Below are positions 16,589 to 24,997 of a stretch of 64,000 nt of DNA, piece after piece. The first letter of the stretch is position 1. Each line of letters begins with the position of its first letter. A program made the translations under genes and the position numbers. Under the pieces are notes generated by a model that was not told the DNA's origin, ran no database searches, and worked only from the letters and a program-made list of their open reading frames with translations. The DNA comes from Cryobacterium adonitolivorans (GTDB lineage: Bacteria > Actinomycetota > Actinomycetes > Actinomycetales > Microbacteriaceae), in contig NZ_SOFL01000008.1 in NCBI RefSeq assembly GCF_004402695.1, positions 1-64,000 on the forward strand. Direction: 5' to 3'.

Positions 16589-17647
16589 ATGCTGAAGAAG
16601 ATCGTCTGCGTCGCCATCCCCGGAATGGCCCCCTTCGAGTTCGGGGTGATCTGCGAGGTGTTCGGTATCGACAGGTCGGCACACGGCGGTCCGGTCTTCG
16701 ATTTCCACGTGGTCACGGCGGTGCCCGGCGCCCTGCGAACCAAGATCGGCTTCGACATCGTGGTGCGTGACGACCTCAGTGCCGCGGCGGACGCCGACCT
16801 CATCGCGATCCCCGCCTACGAGGCCGGCACTGAGATCCACCCCGACGTGCTGCGCGTGGTGCGGGAGGCCGAGGCGCGGGGCGCCTGGGTGCTCAGCGTG
16901 TGCAGCGGCGCTTTCATCCTCGGCGCCGCCGGCATCCTGGACGGACGGCGCAGCACCACCCATTGGATGTACGCGGACGCCCTCGCCGAGGCCTACCCGA
17001 ACACGACCGTCGACCCCGATGTGCTCTTCGTGGACGACGACCACGTGGTCACCGGCGCCGGGACCGCCGCCGGCATCGATGCCGCCCTGCACGTGGTGCG
17101 CCGGGAACTGGGCGCCGCGGCCGCGAACGTGATCGCCCGGCGCATGGTGGTACCGCCGCAGCGCGACGGCGGCCAGTCCCAGTTCATCCAGGCGCCGATT
17201 CCCGAACAGCGCAGCGACTCCTTCGCCACGATCACCGACTGGATGTTGCGCAGCCTCGACCAGGATCTCACCGTCGACCAGCTCGCCAGGCGCGCGCTGA
17301 TGTCTCCGCGCACCTTCGCGCGCCGGTTTCGGGCCGAGCTCGGCACCACGCCGACGGCCTGGCTGAACCGGCAGCGCCTGATCATGGCCCAGCAGCTACT
17401 CGAGGAGACCGACGAAACCCTCGACCTCATCGCCGTGCAGACCGGGTTCGGGGCCGCGAGTGTGATGCGGCACCACTTCGTGCGCAGCCTGCAGACCACA
17501 CCGACGGCGTACCGCCGCACCTTCGGCCGGCGCCGGTCCGTGCCGGACCGCGGGGCCCCTGTTGCAGTCGCGGATTACGGCGTGGTGGCCAGGAAGACCT
17601 CGCCGGAGCCCGCGAACGTGAGCGTTCCCTCGTCCGGCGTGATGTAA
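16589..17647 (+). CDS. GlxA-type AraC-family transcriptional regulator
   Basis: About 352 residues: an N-terminal DJ-1/PfpI (class I amidotransferase-like) domain, with the nucleophile-elbow-type cysteine in VCSGAFILG, then a C-terminal AraC/XylS double helix-turn-helix (DLTVDQLARRALMSPRTFARRF and LIAVQTGFGAASVMRHHF). The first domain probably binds a small ligand. ATG 16589 has GAGGA four bases upstream. Its last 73 bases overlap the end of the opposing manA gene. A palindrome at 16527-16542 lies in its promoter region. The target genes are unknown. Confidence 0.88.
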   Translation: MLKKIVCVAIPGMAPFEFGVICEVFGIDRSAHGGPVFDFHVVTAVPGALRTKIGFDIVVRDDLSAAADADLIAIPAYEAGTEIHPDVLRVVREAEARGAWVLSVCSGAFILGAAGILDGRRSTTHWMYADALAEAYPNTTVDPDVLFVDDDHVVTGAGTAAGIDAALHVVRRELGAAAANVIARRMVVPPQRDGGQSQFIQAPIPEQRSDSFATITDWMLRSLDQDLTVDQLARRALMSPRTFARRFRAELGTTPTAWLNRQRLIMAQQLLEETDETLDLIAVQTGFGAASVMRHHFVRSLQTTPTAYRRTFGRRRSVPDRGAPVAVADYGVVARKTSPEPANVSVPSSGVM

Positions 17648-18858
17648 ACCGACTCTCCCCTGGCCAGCGAGATCGACGAGCCCGCTCCGGCGACCAGGAA
17701 GCGGCCGGCCGTGCAGATGGCGATGCCGGGTCCGGTGAGCGTCAGCTGCCGCATCGGAACGCCGGCCTGGCCGGCTTCGGTGGCGGCCGCATCCGCCGGC
17801 ACCTCGATGTGAGCCAGCTCGAAGTCGGGCACGTCGGGCGTATACACGGCGACGCCGCCGGCCTGCAGCTCCGGCGCCAGGTATGGCACCGGCAGGGGTG
17901 CGAAGTCGAGCACGTCGAGGAGTTCGTCGACGTCGATGTGCTTGGGGCTGAGGCCGCCGCGCAGGACGTTGTCGGACGCGGCCATCACCTCGACACCCAG
18001 GCCGGACAGGTAGGCGTGGATGTTCCCGGCCGGCAGGAAGAGCACCTCGCCGCGCTTCAGCGACACCAGGTTGGTCAGCAGGGAGATGACGATGCCCGGG
18101 TCGCCCGGGTACGCGGCCGAGAGCGAGAGAACAGTGTCGAATTCGGCGGCGAAGCTCACCCTCGCGCCGCCGTCGATCAGGAACGCGGCCTGCTTGGCGA
18201 GCGCCACGACCCGTTCGACCAGCCAGGACACCTCGCCGGTGTCGCCGCCGCGACCATCGCGCAGCAGCCAGTCGACAACGTCGTGGATCGCGTCGTCACC
18301 GATCAGGCGGCTCTCCAGGCCGAGCAGGGCCGCGGGCTGCGGGTCGTCCATGGTGGCGTCCAACGCACGCAACTCGGCGAGGATGGAGCGGATCTGCCGC
18401 GGGTCGCGGAATCCGCACAGGGCCTGGAAGGTATCGCTGAGGGCGAAGATGATCTCCGGCTTGTGGAAGGGGTCGCGGTAGTTGCGGTCGGCCGCGTCGA
18501 CGGGGATGCCGGCGGCGTTCTCGAGCGCGAAGCCGGCCGCGGCGCGAGCCGGCGACGGGTGCGCCTGGAGCGAGAGCGGGCCGTGGGCGGCGAGGATCTT
18601 CATGAGGAACGGCAGGCGCGCCTGGCCGGCGTGTACGGCGCCGAGCGCGGCCGCCGGGTCCCGGTCGATCCACTCGGCGAGATTGGCCGCTCCCCCGGTG
18701 AGGGTGGGGTCGGCGATCACCGACGGGCAGCCGGGGTGGGCGCCGAGCCAGAGCTCGGCTTCGGGGCCGCCGGATGCCGGCCGGCCCAGCAGGTCGGCGA
18801 TCGCGGTCGGCGAACCCCAGGCGTAATCGCGCGGTGTGTTGCTGATGCCCACAAACAT
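17575..18858 (-). CDS. manA: Mannose-6-phosphate isomerase, class I
   Basis: 427 residues, the usual length of type I phosphomannose isomerase. Zn-site motifs are visible, including ELWLGAHP, LQAHPSP and KPEIIFAL. Interconverts fructose-6-P and mannose-6-P, the entry to GDP-mannose and hence polyprenol-P-mannose made by ppm1 at 20225. ATG 18858 has GGAG 7 bases upstream. The 3' end overlaps the convergent GlxA-type gene by 73 bases. Corresponds in neighbourhood to mycobacterial Rv3255c. Confidence 0.93.
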   Translation of the reverse strand: MFVGISNTPRDYAWGSPTAIADLLGRPASGGPEAELWLGAHPGCPSVIADPTLTGGAANLAEWIDRDPAAALGAVHAGQARLPFLMKILAAHGPLSLQAHPSPARAAAGFALENAAGIPVDAADRNYRDPFHKPEIIFALSDTFQALCGFRDPRQIRSILAELRALDATMDDPQPAALLGLESRLIGDDAIHDVVDWLLRDGRGGDTGEVSWLVERVVALAKQAAFLIDGGARVSFAAEFDTVLSLSAAYPGDPGIVISLLTNLVSLKRGEVLFLPAGNIHAYLSGLGVEVMAASDNVLRGGLSPKHIDVDELLDVLDFAPLPVPYLAPELQAGGVAVYTPDVPDFELAHIEVPADAAATEAGQAGVPMRQLTLTGPGIAICTAGRFLVAGAGSSISLARGESVYITPDEGTLTFAGSGEVFLATTP

Positions 18859-18987
18859 GCTTGGCTCCTGAACCTCGAGGTTTAGACCAAACTACCAACC
18901 GCTTTCCTTCGCCCGGCACAGAGTTCTAGGCTGAACGTCCCGGTCAGCGCGCACGTGCGGCCGGACATCATCGTGCAAGGGAGCCAG

Positions 18988-20166
18988 ATGACCTTCGAAC
19001 CGCTCAGCAGTGATTTCTTCGGGTACGAGAACCTCCTCGAGGAGAACGAACGGGCCGCGCTCGCGCGCCTCCGCTCCTATCTCGAGTCGGATGTGCGGCC
19101 CGTTGTGAACGGATGCTGGGAGCGGGCCGAATTCCCGTCCGAGATCATCAAGCCGCTCGGCGCCCTCGGCGCGTACTCGTTCGGCTGGGAGGAAACCCGG
19201 CCGTTCCCGAACTCGGCGGTGTTCCGCGGCTTCGTGGCGCTCGAGCTGGCCAGGGTGGACGCATCCGTCGCCACCTTCGTCGGCGTGCAGAACGGCCTCG
19301 TCGCCGGGTCGATCGCCGCCTGCGGGTCGGCGGCGCAGCGGGCCCTGTGGCTGCCGCGCCTGGCCAGCGGCGACATCGTCGGAGCCTTCGCCCTCACCGA
19401 ACCGCTGAGCGGCTCCGACTCCGCGCAGGGGCTGCGGACGACCGCAACCCTGGACGGTGACACCTGGGTGCTCAACGGGCAGAAGCGCTGGATCGGCAAT
19501 GCCACCTTCTCCGACATCACCATCGTGTGGGCCAAGGACACCGCGGACGGCGCCGTCAAGGGGTTCATCGTGCCGACCGACACCGCCGGCTACACGGCCA
19601 CCAAGATCGAGGGCAAGGTCAGCCTGCGCTCGGTGCAGAACGCCGACATCACGCTGGAGAACGTTCTGGTGCCCGAGCACAACCGGCTGCAGAATGCGAA
19701 CTCGTTCCGCGACACCGCCCGGGTGTTGCGCTTCACCCGCGCCGAGGTGTCCTGGGCGGCCGTGGGCCTGGCGATGGGCGCCTACGAGGCCGCGGCGGCG
19801 TACGCCGTGGAACGGGTGCAGTTCGGCAAGCCGATCGGCGGTCACCAGCTGGTGCAGAACCTGCTCGTGAAGAGCCTGGGCAACATCACGGCCAGCCTGG
19901 GCATGGTGGTGCGGGTCTCCCAGATGCTCGACGACGGCACCCAGCGCGACGAGCACTCGGCCCTGACGAAGTCGTACACGACGTGCCGGATGCGGGAGAC
20001 CGTGTCGTGGTGCCGTGAACTGTTCGGCGGCAACGGCATCGTGCTGGACTACGACATCGCCAGGTTCTTCGCCGACGCCGAGGCGATCTATTCGTACGAG
20101 GGCACCCAGGAGATGAACACCCTCATCGTGGGTCGCAGCATCACCGGCCTGGCCGCGTTCGTCTGA
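18988..20166 (+). CDS. Acyl-CoA dehydrogenase, glutaryl-CoA dehydrogenase-like
   Basis: About 392 residues with the full acyl-CoA dehydrogenase fold: FALTEPLSGSD (FAD/substrate site), GQKRWIGNA, and the C-terminal CRELFGGNGI and SYEGTQEMN with the catalytic glutamate in YEGT. The GGNGI and EGT pattern resembles glutaryl-CoA dehydrogenase (decarboxylating), which would produce crotonyl-CoA from lysine/tryptophan breakdown. Specificity is not proven; a short-chain dehydrogenase is possible. ATG 18988 has AAGGGAG about 4 bases upstream. Confidence 0.88.
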   Translation: MTFEPLSSDFFGYENLLEENERAALARLRSYLESDVRPVVNGCWERAEFPSEIIKPLGALGAYSFGWEETRPFPNSAVFRGFVALELARVDASVATFVGVQNGLVAGSIAACGSAAQRALWLPRLASGDIVGAFALTEPLSGSDSAQGLRTTATLDGDTWVLNGQKRWIGNATFSDITIVWAKDTADGAVKGFIVPTDTAGYTATKIEGKVSLRSVQNADITLENVLVPEHNRLQNANSFRDTARVLRFTRAEVSWAAVGLAMGAYEAAAAYAVERVQFGKPIGGHQLVQNLLVKSLGNITASLGMVVRVSQMLDDGTQRDEHSALTKSYTTCRMRETVSWCRELFGGNGIVLDYDIARFFADAEAIYSYEGTQEMNTLIVGRSITGLAAFV

Positions 20167-20211
20167 CCGGGCCGGAGCGAGCGCTCAGACGAGATAGACA
20201 GGCGGGCGAAC

Positions 20212-20217
20212 TAAGAT
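20212..20217 (+). promoter_or_regulatory. Predicted -10 element for ppm1 (leaderless)
   Basis: TAAGAT seven bases before ATG 20225, with no Shine-Dalgarno sequence between. Spacing places transcription start at or next to the start codon. No convincing -35. Confidence 0.45.
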
Positions 20218-20224
20218 CTCCCGC

Positions 20225-21013
20225 ATGCGAACCTCAGAAGCGGCCCGCAGCGGCTCCGGAAGTCTGGTGATCATCCCGACCTACAACGAGGTCGAGAACC
20301 TGGGAAAGATCGTGTCGCGCCTACTGGCGGCCACGCCAGGCGCCCACGTGCTGATCGTCGATGACGGCAGCCCGGACGGCACCGGCACCCTGGCGGACCG
20401 GATGGCCCAGGCCGATGACCGCATCAAGGTCGAACACCGCACCGGCAAGCTCGGTCTGGGCTCCGCCTACGTGCTGGGGTTCGCGTGGGGACTGGCGCGG
20501 GGTTATGAGTTCCTGATCGAAATGGACGCCGATGGGTCGCATCCGCCGGAGAGCCTGCCCGACATGATCGGCCGGGTCGCCTCGGACGCGCCCGGAGCCC
20601 CCGACCTCGCCGTCGGTTCCCGGTGGGTACCCGGCGGCAGCGTGGTCAACTGGCCCCTGCACCGGCAGCTCCTCAGCCGAGGCGGGAACACCTATGCCCG
20701 CCTGGTGCTGGGTCTTTCGCTCAAAGACATCACCGCGGGTTTCAGGGTCTATTCGTCGGCGTCGATCGCGGCGATGGACCTCGGGGACGTGTCGTCGAAG
20801 GGCTACTGCTTCCAGGTCGACATGACCCTTCGCGTACTCGATCAGGGCCGCTCGGTCGTGGAACTCCCGATCGAATTCCGCGAGCGGGAGGCCGGTGAGT
20901 CGAAGATGAGCCAGGCCATCGTCGTCGAAGCGATGCTGCGGGTCACCCAGTGGGGGTTCCGGCGTCGCTTCGCGAGGGTCCGTGCCGGTCGCTCGCGGGC
21001 CACGGTGCGTTAG
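20225..21013 (+). CDS. ppm1: Polyprenol monophosphomannose synthase
   Basis: 262 residues of GT2 DPM1-type fold: VIIPTYNEVEN, VDDGSPDGTG, metal site MDADGSHPPE, and the family-specific DLAVGSRWVPGG. Transfers mannose from GDP-mannose to polyprenyl phosphate at the inner membrane face, making the donor for GT-C mannosyltransferases such as those at 240 and 1817. It lacks the N-acyltransferase domain of mycobacterial Ppm1, so it matches the catalytic D2 part only. TAG ends one base before the next ATG at 21014, so it is coupled to the oxidoreductase. Confidence 0.9.
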   Translation: MRTSEAARSGSGSLVIIPTYNEVENLGKIVSRLLAATPGAHVLIVDDGSPDGTGTLADRMAQADDRIKVEHRTGKLGLGSAYVLGFAWGLARGYEFLIEMDADGSHPPESLPDMIGRVASDAPGAPDLAVGSRWVPGGSVVNWPLHRQLLSRGGNTYARLVLGLSLKDITAGFRVYSSASIAAMDLGDVSSKGYCFQVDMTLRVLDQGRSVVELPIEFREREAGESKMSQAIVVEAMLRVTQWGFRRRFARVRAGRSRATVR

Positions 21014-22495
21014 ATGGTGACGGTGCGGCGGGGAGCGCCTGAGGTCGACGCGATCGTGGTCGGCTCCGGCCCCAACGGGCTTGCTGCCGCCGTGACGCTG
21101 GCCAGGGCCGGCCTCTCGGTGCGCGTCTACGAGAAGTCCGCCGTCGTTGGAGGCGGCGCCGCCACCGCGGAATTGACCCTGCCGGGTTTCCACCACGACG
21201 TCTGCTCCGCCGTGCACCCGCTCGCGCTGGCCTCCGAGTTCTTCCAGCGGTTCCAACTCGCGGACCGGATCGAGCTGGTCGTTCCGGAGGTCTCCTACGG
21301 GCATCCGCTGCCCGGCGGCACCGCTGGGCTGGCCTACCGCAGCCTGACACGCACCGTCGCCGAGCTGGGCCGGGACGGCGCGGCGTGGAACCGGTTGTTC
21401 GCTCCCCTGGTGGCACATTCCGAGCAGGTGGCGGAGTTCACCGGCGCCCAGCTCCTGCGGCTGCCGAGGCATCCGGCCACCGCGGTGCGCTTCGGCCTGC
21501 GGTCCCTCGAGCAGGGCAGCCCGTTCTGGAACCTGCGTTTCTCGGGCGAGACCGCTCCCGCCCTGCTCACCGGCGTCAGCGCACACACGATGAGGACACT
21601 GCCGAGCATCGCCACCTCCGGTGCGGGCCTCACCCTCGCCACCTATGCCCACGCGGGCGGCTGGCCGATTCCGGTCGGCGGCAGCGGCGCGATCGTGACC
21701 GCGATGGTCGAGGACCTGCTCGCCCACGGCGGCGAGATCGTCACGTCGAGCGAGGTGCGGCGCCTGAGCGACCTGCCGCCGGCCCGCGTGGTGATGCTCG
21801 ACCTGACGCCCAGGGCGCTGCTGCGGCTCGCCCAGGGCGATCTGCCCGCCGCCTACGCGCGACGGCTGCGCGCCTTCAGATACGGCAACGGCGTTGCCAA
21901 GGTCGACTTCGCGCTGTCCGACCCGGTGCCCTGGCGGGCGGCGGGCCTGCGAGCGGCGGGCACCGTGCACGTGGGCGGCACCCGGGCGCAGATCCGGCGA
22001 GCCGAGAACACGGTCGCGCGCGGCAGGCACGCCGAGGACCCTTACGTCCTCGTGTCCCAGCCCAGCGGCATCGACCCCAGTCGCGCCCCGGCCGGCCAGC
22101 ACACCCTCTGGGCGTACACCCATGTTCCGCGCGGCTCCACCATCGACCAGACCGAAGCGATCGTGCGCCAGATCGAGCGATACGCCCCGGGTTTCCGCGA
22201 CACCATACTGGCCAGCGCGGGTCGTACCGCGACGAGCGTCGAACAGCACAATCCCAACTATGTCGGCGGCGACATCTCCGCCGGCGAAGTGAGCCTGACC
22301 CAACTGCTGCGCCGGCCGGTTCTCTCCCCGGACCCCTGGCGCACTCCCCTGGACGGCGTGTACCTGTGCTCGTCGTCCACGCCGCCGGGCCCCGGCGTGC
22401 ATGGCCTCGCCGGCTGGCACGCCGCCCTGAGCGCTCTTCGTCACGACCTCGGGGTGCGCTCGGCTCCTGATCTCTCCCCGACCAACCAGGAATAG
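21014..22495 (+). CDS. FAD-dependent oxidoreductase, phytoene-desaturase-like
   Basis: 493 residues. N-terminal dinucleotide-binding motif VVGSGPNGLAAA with the trailing acidic residue (YEKSAVVGGG), and a C-terminal FAD-contact region (YLCSSSTPPGPGVHG). Belongs to the phytoene dehydrogenase-related (COG1233) group, whose members desaturate or saturate polyisoprenoids or have unknown substrates. Its ATG directly follows the ppm1 stop, suggesting a link to polyprenol metabolism, but this is an inference. An SRPBCC gene follows 8 bases later. Confidence 0.85.
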   Translation: MVTVRRGAPEVDAIVVGSGPNGLAAAVTLARAGLSVRVYEKSAVVGGGAATAELTLPGFHHDVCSAVHPLALASEFFQRFQLADRIELVVPEVSYGHPLPGGTAGLAYRSLTRTVAELGRDGAAWNRLFAPLVAHSEQVAEFTGAQLLRLPRHPATAVRFGLRSLEQGSPFWNLRFSGETAPALLTGVSAHTMRTLPSIATSGAGLTLATYAHAGGWPIPVGGSGAIVTAMVEDLLAHGGEIVTSSEVRRLSDLPPARVVMLDLTPRALLRLAQGDLPAAYARRLRAFRYGNGVAKVDFALSDPVPWRAAGLRAAGTVHVGGTRAQIRRAENTVARGRHAEDPYVLVSQPSGIDPSRAPAGQHTLWAYTHVPRGSTIDQTEAIVRQIERYAPGFRDTILASAGRTATSVEQHNPNYVGGDISAGEVSLTQLLRRPVLSPDPWRTPLDGVYLCSSSTPPGPGVHGLAGWHAALSALRHDLGVRSAPDLSPTNQE

Positions 22496-22503
22496 GTGAC
22501 ACT

Positions 22504-22947
22504 GTGGCCGTTAACCATCGCACCATGAGCTGCCCGCCCGAAAGCGTCTTCGCCGTTCTGGCGGACGGCTGGCTGTACCCGAGCTGGGTCGTCGGAGCCT
22601 CCCGCATACGGGATGTCGACCCGGCGTGGCCGACCGCCGGAAGCGTCATCTGTCACTCGGTGGGTGTCTGGCCGGCCTTGATCGACGACACCACGTCTGT
22701 TCTGGAGTGGGATCCGCCCCGGCACGCGCTGTTCAAGGCCCGTGGCTGGCCGATCGGCGAGGCCCACGTGGCCCTGGATGTGAAGGCTCACGGCGACGGC
22801 TGCATCGTACGCATCACCGAGGACGCCATCGCCGGCCCCGGCCGGTTCGTGCCCTCATTCCTGCGCGAACCGGCCATCAGGATCCGAAACGAGGAGACGT
22901 TGCGCCGCCTCGCGTTCCTCGCAGAGGGCGGCGCCGGGTTCAGCTAG
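22504..22947 (+). CDS. SRPBCC (START/polyketide cyclase-like) family protein
   Basis: 147 residues of the SRPBCC helix-grip fold: an N-terminal strand with SCPPESVFAVLADGW followed by YPSWVVGASRI, and a C-terminal helix near EPAIRIRNEETLRRL. Members bind hydrophobic ligands. GTG 22504; last gene of the ppm1-oxidoreductase-SRPBCC unit, so it could carry a lipid handled by its neighbours (inference). Confidence 0.8.
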   Translation: MAVNHRTMSCPPESVFAVLADGWLYPSWVVGASRIRDVDPAWPTAGSVICHSVGVWPALIDDTTSVLEWDPPRHALFKARGWPIGEAHVALDVKAHGDGCIVRITEDAIAGPGRFVPSFLREPAIRIRNEETLRRLAFLAEGGAGFS

Positions 22948-22977
22948 CCCGCGTCGGCCGACCGTTGTCCTGACAAA

Positions 22978-22999
22978 CGCCCGTAGCTTGTCGCGGGCG
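22978..22999. terminator. Hairpin between convergent genes, weak terminator candidate
   Basis: CGCCCG 22978-22983 pairs with CGGGCG 22994-22999 around a 10-base loop between the SRPBCC gene and the convergent sensor gene. There is no T-tract on either strand, so confidence is low. Confidence 0.3.
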
Positions 23000-23009
23000 C
23001 CGGCTCGGA

Positions 23010-23587
<578 letters not shown>

Positions 23588-23615
23588 GTGGGGGTCCCTT
23601 CGGAGGCGGGCAGGC

Positions 23616-23643
23616 TGTATACCCCCGACGGTATCAGAAGTTC
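23616..23643 (-). promoter_or_regulatory. Promoter of the rhodanese-cstR-like operon
   Basis: On the minus strand GAACTT (-35) and TATACA (-10) are separated by 16 bases. The operator fills the spacer. The transcript would start about 20 bases before ATG 23587, leaving room for the AAGGGA ribosome-binding site. Confidence 0.55.
23619..23634. promoter_or_regulatory. CsoR/CstR-family operator
   Basis: ATACCCCCGACGGTAT: inverted repeat ATACC-n6-GGTAT, the classic core of CsoR-family operators (GC-rich centre flanked by ATA/TAT). It sits between the predicted -35 (GAACTT, 23643-23638) and -10 (TATACA, 23621-23616) of the rhodanese-sensor operon on the minus strand, so binding would block RNA polymerase. 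Confidence 0.7.
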
Positions 23644-23671
23644 GGGGCAGGTTGAGGGGAGGTCGCCCCAG

Positions 23672-23677
23672 TACCCT
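23672..23677 (+). promoter_or_regulatory. Predicted -10 element for first O-antigen ligase gene (leaderless)
   Basis: TACCCT six bases before ATG 23684, with no ribosome-binding site in range. Suggests a leaderless transcript. Confidence 0.4.
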
Positions 23678-23683
23678 AGACAC

Positions 23684-24997
23684 ATGCCCGCCGTTCAGAG
23701 CCGCCTCACTGTTCGCCTGTTCGCGACCCTGGTGTTCTTCAGCGTGCTGGCCGGCCAGTTCTGGCGAAACCTGCTCGGCTGGTGGGGCTTCGGCGCCATC
23801 TCCGTGTTCATTCTGGTCGGCAGCATCGGCCTCCTCGTTTCCCTGAAGCCCGAGTGGACCTGGCGCGGGTTCCCGAAGTCCCTGGCGGCGTTCATGCTTG
23901 TCGCCACGGCGTCCTTGGCCTGGTCGGCGTACCCTGGAGCGAGCGCGATCGGCATCACCCTGCAGTGGATCACGACGATCACCGCCCTGTTCCTGGCGCT
24001 GTGCCTCACCTGGGCCGAGCTCCTGCGCACGCTTGCGGTTGCCCTTCGGTGGATCCTCGGCCTGTCGATACTCTTCGAGGTCGTCGTCGCCGTGTTCATC
24101 GGCCACGCGGTGCTCCCATTCTGGGTGGAATACAGCGGCAAGATCCCGGCCGCCTTCTACTGGTCGCGTGGACTGCTGCTGGAGGGCGGCCCGATCGAGG
24201 GCATCGTGGCCAGCCGCAACCTGCTCGGATTCATCGCCCTGCTGGCGCTGATCGTTTTCGCTGTGCAGCTCGTCGCCGGCACCGTGGCCCGCGGCCGCGG
24301 CATCGCCTGGGTGACCGTGGCCCTGGTCATGCTATGGCTGACCCGCTCGACCACTGTGTCGTTTGCCCTCCTCGCCGTCGCCATCGCCCTGCTCTTCACA
24401 CTGTGGGCACGCCGGCTGCCGCCGTTGGGCCGGCGACCGCTCTACCTATCCGCCGCCGCAGTGCTGGCCGCCGTGGCGGTCGGGCTCGTCGCGTTCTCAC
24501 CCGCGCTCCTGACGATGCTCGGCAAGAGCGAAGACCTGACCGGACGCTTCGACATCTGGGGCCGGGTCATCGACCTCGCCGGCGAACGCCCCCTCGTGGG
24601 CTGGGGTTGGGTGAGCTACTGGGTGCCGTGGGTCGAACCCTTCGACGGCCTCGCGGTGCGCAAGGGCGTGCAATACCTGCAGGCCCACAACGCCTGGCTG
24701 GATGTCTGGCTGCAACTGGGGATCCTCGGCCTGATCATCTTCGCCGCGCTCACCCTCTCGACCCTGTGGCGGTCCTGGTTCCTGGCCGTCGACAGGCCCA
24801 GGCTGGGCATCGCCGACACGGAGACGTACGCCGTCACCTCGATCCTGCCGCTCCTGCTCACGGTGGCGCTGCTCGCGCAGAGCCTGGCCGAGAGCCGGAT
24901 CCTGGTCGAATCCGGCTGGGTGCTTCTCGTGATCCTGGCCGTGCGGTCCAAGCGCGCCGGCGCAGACGCGGAGTTGCTCCGCCTGGGCCGGCGATGA
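23684..24997 (+). CDS. O-antigen ligase/polymerase-like membrane protein, copy 1
   Basis: About 437 residues with about ten hydrophobic segments and the Wzy/WaaL-type long external loop: GRFDIWGRVIDLAG, LVGWGWVSYW, and HNAWLDVWLQLGILG with the conserved histidine. Such enzymes join or polymerise lipid-linked glycan on the outer membrane face. The start is leaderless-type. Stop overlaps the next gene (ATGA at 24994), which encodes a related protein. The glycan and acceptor are unknown. Confidence 0.8.
   Translation: MPAVQSRLTVRLFATLVFFSVLAGQFWRNLLGWWGFGAISVFILVGSIGLLVSLKPEWTWRGFPKSLAAFMLVATASLAWSAYPGASAIGITLQWITTITALFLALCLTWAELLRTLAVALRWILGLSILFEVVVAVFIGHAVLPFWVEYSGKIPAAFYWSRGLLLEGGPIEGIVASRNLLGFIALLALIVFAVQLVAGTVARGRGIAWVTVALVMLWLTRSTTVSFALLAVAIALLFTLWARRLPPLGRRPLYLSAAAVLAAVAVGLVAFSPALLTMLGKSEDLTGRFDIWGRVIDLAGERPLVGWGWVSYWVPWVEPFDGLAVRKGVQYLQAHNAWLDVWLQLGILGLIIFAALTLSTLWRSWFLAVDRPRLGIADTETYAVTSILPLLLTVALLAQSLAESRILVESGWVLLVILAVRSKRAGADAELLRLGRR

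Noticed and set aside
20321..22444. Long open frame on the minus strand opposite ppm1 and the oxidoreductase
   Set aside because: It is a by-product of high GC codon bias opposite two well-supported genes; the translated product is low-complexity Arg/Gly/His-rich with no domain.
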